Below are positions 9,696-19,153 of a DNA stretch of 64,000 bases, one piece after another. The notes beneath the pieces are model-generated. The model ran no database searches. It saw nothing but the letters and a program-made list of their open reading frames with translations, and was not told where the DNA came from. Every line of letters starts with the position of its first letter. The stretch's first letter is position 1. The stretch covers positions 744,001-808,000 of the forward strand of contig NZ_JAPMXC010000001.1 in NCBI RefSeq assembly GCF_026624755.1, in the 5' to 3' direction. The position numbers and the translations under genes were made by a program. Origin of the DNA: Robbsia betulipollinis. GTDB taxonomy: Bacteria; Pseudomonadota; Gammaproteobacteria; Burkholderiales; Burkholderiaceae.

Positions 9696-9965
9696 CGAAT
9701 CCTTCGGCGGCCAACTCCATTGCCATGACTTCTTCCGGGGTTTTCCAGCCCAGTGTCTGACGAGGACGGCCATTGAGCAATCTGGCAATGTCGTTGAGTT
9801 GCATCTGGCTCACTCCCGACAGGTCGATCCCTTTGGGCAAGAACTGACGTAGCAGACCATTCGTGTTTTCATTGCTGCCGCGTTGCCATGGCGCGTACGG
9901 ATCAGCGAACCAGATATCCAAGTTCAATTGCCGGGCCAATTCGACATGACAGGTCATCTCCGAGC
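9663..9965 (-). pseudogene. IS30-family transposase, C-terminal fragment
   Basis: The minus strand encodes the last about 90 residues of an IS30-family DDE transposase: EMTCHVELARQLNLDIWFAD, then APWQRGSNENTNGLLRQ with the catalytic Glu, and NGRPRQTLGWKTPEEVM. The N-terminal two-thirds, with the helix-turn-helix and first Asp residues, are missing. The fragment stops near 9965, where it joins a truncated glycosyltransferase gene in another frame. The other side, including GTTGCACTTGACTGTTGAG on the minus strand, looks like the element's terminal sequence. The element is therefore half deleted and immobile. Confidence 0.85.
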
Positions 9966-10546
9966 AGCCGAAGACCATGCTCCCAATGGCGGTCGATGAC
10001 CTCGTCGATCGTGAACATCATGTCTTGCGTGTGGATCAGCAGCTTTTCCGCCGCACTTCTCGTCAGGAGGTATCCAAGCGTGCTCATCGCGGAACACGCG
10101 ACCCAGTTCAGTTGCCTCGATCCCGCGGTGACGCAGTACGGGCGGGCCCCGCGCCGGTAAAGACTGTATAAACGCACAAAATCCCAATGCGCGCGTGCCA
10201 TGACGATATCCGCGACCCTCTCGGAGAAGTCGCCATGCAACACGCCGTCGTCCTCCAGCACGCAACAGACGTCGCTATCGGAGTCCAGAAATCGACGCCA
10301 CACGGCTCGATGGCTCAGATAACAGCCGATCTCGCCCGGCGTGAGACCGTACCCGAAACGATGCAGGCGTTTCGCCGAGTCGTACCCCGGGATCCTGTCG
10401 ACAGACCCGGGACGGATGCCGATGGCGTCGAAAAAACGCGCGGGAATTTTCAATCTGGAAAATTGCTCCTTCATGAAGGCACGTCGCTCCAACGCCCCTG
10501 GCAACGAAATACAGATGTAAGCTGTTTTACACAACATCGCAGGCAT
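9966..10546 (-). pseudogene. Glycosyltransferase family 25, truncated
   Basis: About 190 residues of a GT25 (LPS biosynthesis) glycosyltransferase. It begins with AYICISLPGALERRAFMKEQ, contains GEIGCYLSHRAVWRRFL and the acidic VLEDDG motif expected to bind the metal/nucleotide sugar, and ends at IDEVIDRHWEHGLR. The frame then runs into IS30-derived sequence up to a stop at 9902, replacing the natural C-terminus of perhaps 50-60 residues. Such enzymes transfer galactose or related sugars to lipooligosaccharide. Loss of the end makes activity doubtful, though the N-terminal catalytic core is intact. Confidence 0.75.
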
Positions 10547-11296
10547 CCAACTTCAGTTTCGAAGTCGTCTTTTATACCGAAAAATCGAAACATTTTGTCC
10601 CCATTACGACATAAGAATTCGCCCATTTTATAGATTCGTCATACTAAACAAATAGCATATTAATTTATGTTTTTCATGGATTTTTCCCTAATTTTTAGTT
10701 ACTCGATGTAACCCAATACGTGGCAGGGTGGCCGGCGCAACAATCGATGACGCGCTAGCTGCCCGGCGTTTTCACAGAAAACGCGACAATGTGTATCCGC
10801 CATGCGAATGCCCAACAGCGCCGCATGGTTTCGCGCCCCCCTCGCGACCACGAGCCGTCCCTGCCGTTCTTCGCCCGCCAGTCTTCCATTAAGCATACCT
10901 TAACGATTTTGGAAAACGTGCAGGTGGCGTTGTACAATCCTGTGGCGTTCAAGCAGGCTGATGTCTGCGCCATCCAATAGGAATGGACGATCGCCGGTGG
11001 CTTCCCGATGTCCCGAGCAATCGTGCTCATTGCAGTGCTTTCTCGACACACGAACCGGATCGGGGTTTTACGTGCATTCTCCTCTTAACATCGCATGCGC
11101 CGTCCTACCCATCCGGTTGATTGAACGTCGATGGTGATGTTTTGGGATTCTTCCTACGAAAAGTAAAGTATGATTCAGGAAGACTCAACCAGCTTAGCGA
11201 GACGAATCCGCTATCGTGGCGGCTCAACATCCCAGCGGCTACTGTGTCAACGCATAGCCCGACGTCATCTAAGTGCAATGGAAGGATCGTAGCGAC
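10547..11296. other. 750-bp intergenic region, decayed sequence
   Basis: From 10555 to about 10695 the DNA is AT-rich and probably contains the upstream region of the GT25 gene. From about 10700 to 11060 the minus strand shows overlapping open stretches in two frames (for example a piece reading GEERQGRLVVARGARN) without a start, a ribosome site or a recognisable family. This suggests an old pseudogene or IS scar that I cannot name. From 11060 to 11296 I see only the probable upstream region of the gtrA gene. Confidence 0.4.
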
Positions 11297-11683
11297 ATGC
11301 GCGTACATCATCAATTGCTGCGATTTGCAAGTGTCGGTGTCGTTGGGACTGCCGTGCAATACGCGATACTCTGGCTAGGTGTGTCCCTGCTTCAGACATC
11401 GGCAGGCGTCGCATCGGCAATTGGCTATATCTTTGGCGCAATCGCAAACTACCTGTTGAATAGGCTTTTTACGTTCAAATCCGCCGGCTCTCACAGCGCG
11501 ACGGCGCCTCGCTATCTTGTCATACTGGTCATCGGCTGGTCGTTGAACACCGCCTTGATGGCATGGTGGGTCGACGGCGCGGGTTGGAACGCCTGGTTCG
11601 CCCAGGTAGTCACAACCGCCATCGGTTTGGCTTTCAACTTTTCGGCTAGCCGATGGTGGGCATTTCGCAGCGTCTCTCGCTGA
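11297..11683 (+). CDS. gtrA: GtrA family membrane protein (lipid-linked sugar flippase)
   Basis: A 128-residue integral membrane protein with four predicted membrane helices. It has the GtrA family hallmarks LLRFASVGVVGTAVQYAIL at the start, NYLLNRLFTFKS in the middle and FNFSASRWWAFR at the end. Such proteins are thought to flip undecaprenyl-phosphate-linked sugars across the inner membrane. The ATG at 11297 is chosen, with GGAAGGA upstream, because MRVHHQLLRF is the canonical opening. It converges on the GT39-like gene, which with the following gtrB-like gene completes a three-component gtr-type set. The three are not in one operon, which is unusual. Confidence 0.85.
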   Translation: MRVHHQLLRFASVGVVGTAVQYAILWLGVSLLQTSAGVASAIGYIFGAIANYLLNRLFTFKSAGSHSATAPRYLVILVIGWSLNTALMAWWVDGAGWNAWFAQVVTTAIGLAFNFSASRWWAFRSVSR

Positions 11684-11722
11684 ACGTCTGCATGGCGGAC
11701 CCGACGCCGGCGGCGCGGATCA

Positions 11723-11741
11723 GTGCCGAGCTGAGCGGCAC
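11723..11741. terminator. Hairpin between gtrA and GT39-like gene
   Basis: GTGCCG and CGGCAC form a six-pair stem with a seven-base loop in the 75-base gap between the converging genes. No T tract follows, so its role as a terminator is only suggested. Confidence 0.3.
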
Positions 11742-11758
11742 GTCATGGATGTCCGCAT

Positions 11759-13321
11759 TCACGCCGGTTTGGAAGCGAGCACGGAATACAGCGTACAGTC
11801 AGCACCCGCCGTCACCACCTTCAATCGCCCCTGCTTTTCTTCTTCCTGTCGAAGGTCATCACACACCAACGCTTCGTCATAGCCTTTCGGTATTGTCTGA
11901 GACGGCGAAATGGCATCGATCTTCCAGCCCTTGTGCTGCAATGTCGTTACATAAAACACTGTTGGCGCGTTGTAAAACGCAAGATCCTGGTCGTTGTGAA
12001 AGGTCTTTTGAATGACGATGAGGGACCGAGCCGGTCCATTTTGAAATACGGCGTTGCGCAAGAATTCATCATAGTTTTTAGGATCGGGCGAGTGCCTTTC
12101 TTGCGTTTCACGATGATTTTCTGCGATGACGTTGTATGTAACCACCAACGCGCCAAACAACAGGAGCCCTATCGTCAAAAGCGTTTTAAAGGCACGAGAT
12201 GACATCCCCTTGAAACGTCTTCCCGCATATTCGACGCCGTACGAAAAGCCCAGGCCAACGATCATGGCGCCCAGCGGCGCCATCGGCTGCTCGTACCAGA
12301 TGAGCTTCGTGGTTCCCGCTGAAATGATGAAAAGATAGAACGCTTCCGTCATCCCCAAAAAAATCGCAAAACTGCGCCTCCAGCCGCTGTCCTTCCATCC
12401 CAAATAGATCGAGATCAGCAAGCTCACTACTGTGCACGGGAATTGCTTTGGATTTTTCAGATAAAAGAGAGGACCGAAGCTGTTATGCTCCTTGGCGCTC
12501 GAGTAGCGTCCGAAATCGTTCTGCCATGCCGCTGACCAATACGGCGGGTCCATCTTCGTTCTGAGGTAATAGTACCCAATGCCGCAAACCGCGACGAAGA
12601 CGATACCAAGGTAGAACAGAGGGTCAGAAAATACGGCACGGCCTCTTTTTTCCACGAAGACGTATGCCAAGATTGCGGGTAGGAATATGAGTCCTTCGAT
12701 CGTCTTGGTGAGGAACGCCAATGCCATACTAACTGCGCATGCGGCCATCCAGAGCGAGCGAAAGCGCGACTCCGAGCGAATATAAGCATGAGCGCTGATG
12801 AGCATTGCCGTGGTCCACAACGTCAACGTTGCGTCATAATCAGCAGCCCGTGCGCCATGATAACCAATATACCCGATGGTGCTAACGAGCATACCGCCGG
12901 CGACGTACCCCGTCATGGGCGATACGCGACGCGCCAGCACGCAGTAGATCATCAATACGGTAAGTAAAGCCGCCACCGCGGAAGGAAAGCGTACGGCCCA
13001 CTCATTTTCTCCAAACAGCCGAACGGAACATACTTCCAACCATACCACCAGCGGCGGCTTGGTATTCCAGTAGTCAATTGCCCCTTGATACGTCGTTATG
13101 AAGGACAACCCGGATCTGGCCATTTCTATTGCATTATCCGCAACGCGGGACTCATCCCAAATTTCAATTGTCTTGGTGCCAAGTCTAGAGAAAATGATCG
13201 GACCGGCCATCGCAAGGGCCAGTACGAGCCAAGTCAGTGTCTGGACGAGAGACTTACTTCTTGCAGACTGCAAGCGCGATGACGGCTCCGCCAAGTTGCC
13301 TACGGATTGACGCTCAATCAT
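11759..13321 (-). CDS. ArnT/GT39-like membrane glycosyltransferase
   Basis: A 520-residue polytopic inner-membrane protein of the GT-C fold (ArnT / PMT-like). It has about ten to twelve hydrophobic helices and a periplasmic C-terminal part of about 110 residues. The first periplasmic loop carries the acidic motif IWDESRVADNA, where family enzymes keep their catalytic Asp/Glu. WNTKPPLVVW is the conserved motif of the ArnT family. It probably moves a sugar from a polyprenyl-phosphate carrier to lipid A, O antigen or another envelope target. The ATG at 13321 overlaps the upstream gtrB-like stop by eight bases, so the two are translationally coupled. GC is well below that of core genes. Confidence 0.85.
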   Translation of the reverse strand: MIERQSVGNLAEPSSRLQSARSKSLVQTLTWLVLALAMAGPIIFSRLGTKTIEIWDESRVADNAIEMARSGLSFITTYQGAIDYWNTKPPLVVWLEVCSVRLFGENEWAVRFPSAVAALLTVLMIYCVLARRVSPMTGYVAGGMLVSTIGYIGYHGARAADYDATLTLWTTAMLISAHAYIRSESRFRSLWMAACAVSMALAFLTKTIEGLIFLPAILAYVFVEKRGRAVFSDPLFYLGIVFVAVCGIGYYYLRTKMDPPYWSAAWQNDFGRYSSAKEHNSFGPLFYLKNPKQFPCTVVSLLISIYLGWKDSGWRRSFAIFLGMTEAFYLFIISAGTTKLIWYEQPMAPLGAMIVGLGFSYGVEYAGRRFKGMSSRAFKTLLTIGLLLFGALVVTYNVIAENHRETQERHSPDPKNYDEFLRNAVFQNGPARSLIVIQKTFHNDQDLAFYNAPTVFYVTTLQHKGWKIDAISPSQTIPKGYDEALVCDDLRQEEEKQGRLKVVTAGADCTLYSVLASKPA

Positions 13322-14315
13322 TGAATGCCTCGATTTCGGAAGTCGTGAGGGTAGGCACCGTGGATCGGGCCGAATCCGTTTCCCTGCTTGTTTTTTCAAT
13401 CTGGAAACGCGGCCGACGTTTCACTTCTCCGTACACCTTTCCAAGATAGCTACCAATGATGCCAAGTATCAATATCTGCATACCGCCAAGGAAAAGAACC
13501 GGGATCAATGTCGACGTCCAGCCCGGAACAGCTCTATCGGTAAGAATGGCTACCCATAGTGCCCAGCCTAGCATTACCATAGCCAGCAAAAATATGGCCG
13601 TACCGATAACGCTAATGGCTTTCAGTGGCGCCGTCGAAAAAGATGTGATTGCCTCAAAAGCAAGCGCCAGCATCTTCCCTATTGGATATTTAGACTCCCC
13701 TGCGAATCGCTCCTTTCTTTCGTACATTACCGAAGTACTGCGAAATCCGATAAGGGGTATTAAACCGCGTAAATAGACATTCGATTCCGGAAACTCTCGC
13801 AAACATTCGACTGCCCGACGACTCATCAGGCGGAAGTCCGCATGGTTATGTATCGTCTCAATGCCCATCAGCGCTAGAAGACGGTAGAACGATGTTGCCG
13901 TCTGCCGCTTGAATAGCGTATCCGATGTGCGGTCCGAGCGAACGCCGTAGACAATATCGCAACCCGCAGCGTGCTCGTCGACCATACGTTCTATCGCGGA
14001 TATGTCGTCCTGCAGATCTGCATCGATCGTCACGATAGCGTCGCCATCCACACTTAGCAGACCAGCAAGCACCGCGTTTTGATGTCCTCTGTTGCGCGTG
14101 AGTTTAATACCTCGGACGCGACGATTTATGCGAGATTCGGCATCGATTAGCGCCCACGTACTATCACGGCTCCCGTCATCCACAAACGTGATGTGACTGT
14201 CGTCCGATACCTTTCCGAGGTCCACCATGCGTTGAACCAAAGCAGTGAATTGCTTCACTGACTCGGAAAAGACTTCTTCTTCGTTGAAGCAAGGAATAAC
14301 GATGGCAAGTTTCAT
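13314..14315 (-). CDS. gtrB: GtrB-like family 2 glycosyltransferase (polyprenyl-phosphate)
   Basis: A 333-residue GT2 enzyme of the GtrB / dolichyl-phosphate mannosyltransferase group. A GT-A domain fills about residues 1-230: IVIPCFNEEEVF, FVDDGSRDSTW and the metal-binding TIDADLQDD. Two membrane helices follow at about 240-300, and the C-terminus has the family-typical SYLGKVYGEVKRRPRF. It should charge undecaprenyl phosphate with a hexose on the cytoplasmic face, giving the donor for flipping by GtrA and transfer by the GT39-like enzyme next to it. The ATG at 14315 starts right at MKLAIVIPCFN. GC is low, like its partner, pointing to a shared transfer event. Confidence 0.87.
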   Translation of the reverse strand: MKLAIVIPCFNEEEVFSESVKQFTALVQRMVDLGKVSDDSHITFVDDGSRDSTWALIDAESRINRRVRGIKLTRNRGHQNAVLAGLLSVDGDAIVTIDADLQDDISAIERMVDEHAAGCDIVYGVRSDRTSDTLFKRQTATSFYRLLALMGIETIHNHADFRLMSRRAVECLREFPESNVYLRGLIPLIGFRSTSVMYERKERFAGESKYPIGKMLALAFEAITSFSTAPLKAISVIGTAIFLLAMVMLGWALWVAILTDRAVPGWTSTLIPVLFLGGMQILILGIIGSYLGKVYGEVKRRPRFQIEKTSRETDSARSTVPTLTTSEIEAFND

Positions 14316-14529
14316 ACCCTGTAGTCTCCCATATTCCACTCGCAAATGAGTAGCAGCGTTATTTTTTTAGTATCAAGCTTAAGATTTTCGTAACGATATG
14401 CACAGCAAAACTTGGTCATGCTCAATCGAAACTGGCGCCAAAGAGATACGGCGTCTAGCAGAGTATCATCTTAATAAAAATCCGCGAACTGTCTCGTTAT
14501 ACCGCCGCTTAAATTACCGAATACGGTCT

Positions 14530-15060
14530 CTGTGAATGGCACCGGGTTTTCGAGAAGCACCGATTCTTGAGAGACAAGTGCCATGAACAAGACGAACCAA
14601 TTTTCACCAGCGATGCGCGAGCGCGCGGTGCGCATGGCACAGGACCATATCCCTCAATTCGCCGGCTGGAGTCGTGAAGGCGTATATCGACCGCTACAGC
14701 GATGCATACAAGGGCGCAACCCGACAGCGCACTGACGGCCGATATCGAGCGCGTCTGAGTACGAATTGGCGGGTCTATGAGGCCGACGAGGTCTTGAAGC
14801 GGAGGAATCCCGAAGGCATCTGTCTCGCACGGTGTACGGTCGAGCCCTCAAGCGCCTGGGATTGCAAGGCGCGCGGCGTGGCAAGACGGTGCGCGCCACG
14901 ATGCCGGACACGCCAGCGCCATGTCCATTTGACCGGGTTCAGCGCGTGTTGAAGGTCAAGCGTCCGAACCAACCGTGGGTATCGGACTTCATCTATGTTT
15001 CAGCTTTCCAGGGATTGGCGAACGTTGCGTTCGTCCATCGTAGAAATCCGTGATCTTGCT
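14530..15060 (+). pseudogene. Decayed IS3-family element (orfA/orfB remnants)
   Basis: An ATG at 14583 opens MNKTNQFSPAMRERAVRMAQ, the typical start of an IS3-family (IS51-like) OrfA, which loses homology after about 25 codons. Then, in shifting frames, come OrfB pieces: ALTADIERV, NWRVYEADEVLK, EGICLARCTVE, RLGLQGARRGKTVRA, and finally KRPNQPWVSDFIYVS with the first catalytic Asp. The frame stops soon after AFVHRRNP. Most of OrfA, the DDE centre and the 3' end are gone, so the element is dead. It fills almost all of the gap between the gtrB-like gene and the guaA terminator. Confidence 0.8.
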
Positions 15061-15100
15061 AGAAAACGATTATGAACCGGAACCTGCCCCCTTCAGTGTC

Positions 15101-15133
15101 CCAAAAAAGCCCTGCATGTGCAGGGCTTTTTCT
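15101..15133 (-). terminator. Rho-independent terminator of guaA
   Basis: AGCCCTGC (15108-15115) and GCAGGGCT (15120-15127) form an eight-pair stem with an ATGT loop. A runs on the left and T runs on the right allow termination in both directions. It lies about 50 bases past the guaA stop. Confidence 0.9.
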
Positions 15134-15176
15134 TTCACTGCGGTCCTACCAGGCGCTACCTAAAACCAAGCCCCCC

Positions 15177-16760
15177 TCACTCCCACTCGATCGTCGCCGG
15201 CGGTTTCCCCGAAATATCGTAAACCACCCGGTTGATCCCCCGAACCTCATTGATGATCCGGTTCGAGACATGGCCCAGCAATTCATGCGGCAAATGCGCC
15301 CAATGCGCGGTCATGAAATCCTGCGTCTGCACCGCCCGCAGCGCCACCACATATTCATACGTCCGCCCGTCCCCCATCACGCCCACGCTCTTCACCGGCA
15401 GAAACACCGCAAACGCCTGACTCGTCAGCGCATACCAGCTCTTGCCGGTCTTCTCGTCGACGAAGTCCCGCAGCGTTTCGATGAAAATCGCATCCGCGCG
15501 GCGCAGCAGGTCGGCGAATTCGCGCTTCACCTCGCCGAGAATCCGCACGCCCAGGCCGGGGCCGGGGAACGGATGACGGTGCACCATCTCCGCGGGCAGG
15601 CCCAGTTCGATGCCCAGCGCGCGTACCTCGTCCTTGAAAAGTTCGCGCAACGGCTCGACCAGCTTGAGTTGCAGATCTTCCGGCAAGCCGCCGACATTGT
15701 GGTGACTCTTGATCTTCGATGCGCCCTTCTTGCCATGGCCGGCCGATTCGATCACGTCCGGGTAGATGGTGCCCTGCGCGAGCCATTTCGCCGACGTCAG
15801 CTTCGCGGCCTCGGCCTTGAAGACCTCGACGAATTCGCGGCCGATGATCTTGCGCTTGGCTTCCGGGTCGGTCACGCCGGCCAGCTTGCCGAGAAAGACG
15901 TCGCTCGCGTCCACATGAATGACCTTGACGCCCAGATGGTCGCCGAAGGTCTTCATGACCTGCTCGGCTTCCCTGTAGCGCAATAGCCCGTGATCGACGA
16001 AGACGCAGGTGAGCTGCTCGCCGATCGCGCGATGCAGCAGCGCGGCGGCCACCGACGAATCGACGCCGCCGGACAGTCCGAGGATCACCTGCTCGTCGCC
16101 CACCTGCTCGCGGATCTTGGCGATCGCTTCGTCGACGTAGTGGCCCATCTCCCAATCGGCGCGCGCGCCGCAGACATCGACCACGAAGCGCTGCAGCAAG
16201 GCGGCGCCCTGCTTGGTGTGCGTGACTTCCGGGTGAAACTGCACGCCGTAGAAACCGCGTTCGTCGTCGGCGATGCCGGCGATCGGGCAGGACGGCGTGG
16301 ACGCCATGAGTTTGAAGCCGGTCGGCATCGCGTCGACCTTGTCGCCATGACTCATCCAGACGTCGAGCATGCCATGACCTTCGGCGGTCTGGTAGTCCTC
16401 GATGCCGTCGAGGAGCCGGGTGTGACCATGCGCACGGACCGCGGCATAGCCGAATTCGCCGTGCGAACTGCTCTGTACCTTGCCGCCAAGCTGCTCGGCC
16501 ATCGTCTGCATGCCATAACAGATGCCGAGCACGGGCACGCCTGCCTCGAAAACGGCTTGCGGCGCCCGCGGCGTATCGCCTTCGGTCACCGAACTCGGCC
16601 CGCCCGAGAGGATGATGCCCTTGGGGGCGAATTCGCGGATGAAGGCATCGCTGACGTCGTACGGGTGGATCTCCGAATAGACCTTCGCTTCGCGCACTCG
16701 CCGGGCAATCAGTTGCGTGACCTGGGAGCCGAAATCGAGAATGAGGATTTTGTCATGCAT
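15177..16760 (-). CDS. guaA: GMP synthase (glutamine-hydrolysing)
   Basis: A 527-residue enzyme making GMP from XMP, ATP and glutamine. The class I amidotransferase domain has the nucleophile C81 in GICYGMQ and H176/E178 in HPEVTH. The ATP pyrophosphatase domain has SGGVDSS at 230-236, and the C-terminal dimerisation domain ends in [20 protein letters not shown]. The ATG at 16760 ([13 protein letters not shown]) is the conserved start; upstream in-frame ATGs at 16793, 16784 and 16772 would add a non-conserved lead. It is third in an operon after guaB and a small membrane protein gene. The 3' end of guaA is a well-known landing site for integrative elements, and here an island lies just downstream. 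Confidence 0.97.
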   Translation of the reverse strand: MHDKILILDFGSQVTQLIARRVREAKVYSEIHPYDVSDAFIREFAPKGIILSGGPSSVTEGDTPRAPQAVFEAGVPVLGICYGMQTMAEQLGGKVQSSSHGEFGYAAVRAHGHTRLLDGIEDYQTAEGHGMLDVWMSHGDKVDAMPTGFKLMASTPSCPIAGIADDERGFYGVQFHPEVTHTKQGAALLQRFVVDVCGARADWEMGHYVDEAIAKIREQVGDEQVILGLSGGVDSSVAAALLHRAIGEQLTCVFVDHGLLRYREAEQVMKTFGDHLGVKVIHVDASDVFLGKLAGVTDPEAKRKIIGREFVEVFKAEAAKLTSAKWLAQGTIYPDVIESAGHGKKGASKIKSHHNVGGLPEDLQLKLVEPLRELFKDEVRALGIELGLPAEMVHRHPFPGPGLGVRILGEVKREFADLLRRADAIFIETLRDFVDEKTGKSWYALTSQAFAVFLPVKSVGVMGDGRTYEYVVALRAVQTQDFMTAHWAHLPHELLGHVSNRIINEVRGINRVVYDISGKPPATIEWE

Positions 16761-16909
16761 GGTGGCGTGCATCGTGGCTCGCATGGAAGACATGCGCTAA
16801 TGGAAAAGAGAGGCCGTCGGCACACCGCGCAAGGTGTACGGTGTGCCGACGGGTGACAGGCACGCATGCCGCGGGGAAGGTTTGCCCGAGCGGCGCGTAC
16901 GGCGCCGCA

Positions 16910-17581
16910 TCAGAACGCGGGCGGAACGTCGGTCCGCCGCTCGCGTTCGCGGCGTTCGGCGGCGTCGATGTCGGCGGTAACGATGCGCGGCTCGCGGTGC
17001 GCGCCGGACACGGCGGCCGCCGCGGGGGACAAGGGGTCGATCGTGCCCGGGCCGCCGGTGAAGCGCGCCTCGGTGGCGTCGCGCGAAACCGCCGTCGGCG
17101 GCGTGCCGATATAGGGATCGCCATCGACACGGGCACGGGCTTCGGCGCGCGCGGCCGACACCGCACCCACCGCCTGCAGGCGTTCGCGCTTCATCACGGT
17201 GATGCCCATGCGGGCCTGCACCAGACCGAGGAGCAGCAAGCCGACGGCAAGCACGATGGCAAGACGCTGGGCCCGCACCGGCAATACCGGTACGCCCAGC
17301 GCGATCAGCCATACCAGAAACACCAGGGCGGCGACACCCAGCGTGTTGCCCACGATGCGCGCTACCGGAGCGGTCAGCGCGGGATTGCGCGCAGCGCTGC
17401 CCTGCATCCAGGCCAGCCCGAGCAGCACCACGCCGAACAATTGTCCGAAGACCGCCGGGGTGCTCGCGAAGCCCGCCAACAGGTCCGAGCGCACCAGCCA
17501 GGGGCTGGCGAGGAACAGGAGCCCCAACAGCAGGACGACGATCGCATCGACGGCGAGAAGCGTACGCAGCAAGGGCTTCAT
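16910..17581 (-). CDS. Small membrane protein between guaB and guaA
   Basis: A 223-residue protein I cannot assign to a named family. Four hydrophobic helices occupy about residues 5-27, 40-60, 73-97 and 104-124. A hydrophilic, probably cytoplasmic, Arg/Ala-rich tail of about 95 residues follows, with sequence such as RERERRTDVPPAF. It starts three bases after the guaB stop and is followed by guaA, so it is almost certainly cotranscribed with purine genes. Nothing in the sequence ties it to purine metabolism. A membrane-anchoring or unrelated passenger role are both possible. Confidence 0.75.
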   Translation of the reverse strand: MKPLLRTLLAVDAIVVLLLGLLFLASPWLVRSDLLAGFASTPAVFGQLFGVVLLGLAWMQGSAARNPALTAPVARIVGNTLGVAALVFLVWLIALGVPVLPVRAQRLAIVLAVGLLLLGLVQARMGITVMKRERLQAVGAVSAARAEARARVDGDPYIGTPPTAVSRDATEARFTGGPGTIDPLSPAAAAVSGAHREPRIVTADIDAAERRERERRTDVPPAF

Positions 17582-17584
17582 GAC

Positions 17585-19045
17585 TTACTCCGACTGGTAA
17601 TTGGGCGCTTCCTTGGTGATCTGCACGTCGTGCACGTGCGACTCGCGCATGCCGGCGGCAGTGATCTGCACGAATTCGGATTTGTCATGCAGTTCGTCGA
17701 TCGTCCGGCAGCCGCAATACCCCATGCTCGAGCGCACGCCGCCCGTCATCTGGAACAGGATCGCATTGACCGAACCCTTGTACGCGACCCGACCCTCGAT
17801 GCCTTCCGGTACGAGTTTCTCGATATTGGCCGAGCTGTCCTGGAAATAGCGATCGGCGGCGCCGTCCTTCATCGCGCCGACCGACCCCATGCCGCGATAC
17901 GATTTGAACGAGCGCCCCTGGTACAGGAAGACTTCGCCCGGCGCCTCCTCGGTGCCGGCGAATACGCCGCCCATCATGACGCAATGCGCGCCGGCTGCGA
18001 GCGCCTTCGAAACATCGCCCGAGAACCGGACGCCGCCGTCGGCCACCAGCGGCACGCCCGTGCCCTTGAGCGCTTCCGAGACATTGGCGATGGCGGTGAT
18101 CTGCGGCACGCCGACGCCGGCAACGATCCGCGTGGTGCAGATCGAGCCGGGACCGATGCCGACCTTGACACCGTCGGCGCCGTATTCGACCAGCGCGCGC
18201 GCGGCGGCGGCGGTGGCGATGTTGCCGCCGATGACGTCGACGCCCGAATACGTGTCCTTGACCCAGCGCACCCGTTCGAGCACGCCCTGGCTGTGGCCGT
18301 GCGCGGTGTCGACGATGATCACGTCGACACCAGCCTTGACCAGATGATCGATGCGCTCCTCGCTGTCCGCGCCCACGCCCACCGCCGCGCCCACGCGCAG
18401 CTTGCCCTGCTCGTCCTTGCTGGCGACCGGATGCTCGGTGGCCTTGAGGATGTCCTTGACGGTCATCAGACCGCGCAGTTCGAACGCGTCGTTGACGACC
18501 AGCACGCGTTCGAGCCGGTGCGCATGCATCAACTCCTTCGCCTTGCCCAGCGGGGCACCTTCCTTGACCGTGATCAGCTTCTCGCGCGGCGTCATGATCG
18601 TGCGCACCTCGACGTCGAGGCGCGACTCGAAACGCAGGTCGCGGTTGGTGACGATGCCGATCACCTTCGGGCCCTCGACCACCGGAAAACCGGAGATGCC
18701 ATGCAGACGCGAGAGTTCGAGCACGTCGCGCACCTTCATGTCGCCGGTGACGGTGATCGGGTCGCGCACGACGCCGGACTCGTACCGCTTGACGCGCGAC
18801 ACTTCGCGGGCCTGCTCAACCGCCGTCAGGTTCTTGTGCACGATCCCGATGCCGCCGGCCTGGGCCATCGCGATCGCCAGGCGTGCCTCGGTCACCGTGT
18901 CCATCGCCGCGGACACGAGCGGGATGTTCAACGCGATGTTGCGGGTCAGCCTGGTTTTGAGATCGGTTTCTCGCGGCAGGACGCTGGAGAACGCGGGGAC
19001 GAGGAGCACATCATCGAACGTGAGTGCGGTTTGGATTAGACGCAT
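17585..19045 (-). CDS. guaB: IMP dehydrogenase
   Basis: A 486-residue enzyme oxidising IMP to XMP with NAD+, the first committed step to GMP. The TIM barrel is interrupted at about residues 95-205 by two CBS domains ([21 protein letters not shown]). The catalytic Cys lies in [11 protein letters not shown] near residue 300, and the mobile flap follows at [11 protein letters not shown]. Length is standard. It heads the guaB-membrane protein-guaA operon. A perfect TATAAT -10 lies 27 bases upstream of the start. Confidence 0.97.
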   Translation of the reverse strand: MRLIQTALTFDDVLLVPAFSSVLPRETDLKTRLTRNIALNIPLVSAAMDTVTEARLAIAMAQAGGIGIVHKNLTAVEQAREVSRVKRYESGVVRDPITVTGDMKVRDVLELSRLHGISGFPVVEGPKVIGIVTNRDLRFESRLDVEVRTIMTPREKLITVKEGAPLGKAKELMHAHRLERVLVVNDAFELRGLMTVKDILKATEHPVASKDEQGKLRVGAAVGVGADSEERIDHLVKAGVDVIIVDTAHGHSQGVLERVRWVKDTYSGVDVIGGNIATAAAARALVEYGADGVKVGIGPGSICTTRIVAGVGVPQITAIANVSEALKGTGVPLVADGGVRFSGDVSKALAAGAHCVMMGGVFAGTEEAPGEVFLYQGRSFKSYRGMGSVGAMKDGAADRYFQDSSANIEKLVPEGIEGRVAYKGSVNAILFQMTGGVRSSMGYCGCRTIDELHDKSEFVQITAAGMRESHVHDVQITKEAPNYQSE

Positions 19046-19071
19046 GGCGAATCCTATAGGCGCAAAAGCAG

Positions 19072-19077
19072 ATTATA
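19072..19077 (-). promoter_or_regulatory. Probable guaB promoter -10 element
   Basis: The minus strand carries a perfect TATAAT here, about 27 bases before the guaB ATG. The -35 region at 17-18 bases upstream is poor (TATCGG), so strength may depend on an activator or on sequence between the two. Confidence 0.55.
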
Positions 19078-19153
19078 CGCGAGGCGACCCATTCCCGATA
19101 TGGGGAGCCCGTGTTATTCTGGTTGACCTTTTTTTCAGGCAAAGGCTGTCGCG

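Noticed and set aside
9902-10546. Intact 214-residue GT25 glycosyltransferase
   Set aside because: The last 22 residues overlap IS30 transposase-coding DNA in another frame, so the natural C-terminus is missing.
15130-15200. Attachment-site duplication at the guaA 3' end
   Set aside because: I looked for a second copy of the guaA end between 6600 and 15100 by eye and found none, so no att repeat is reported.
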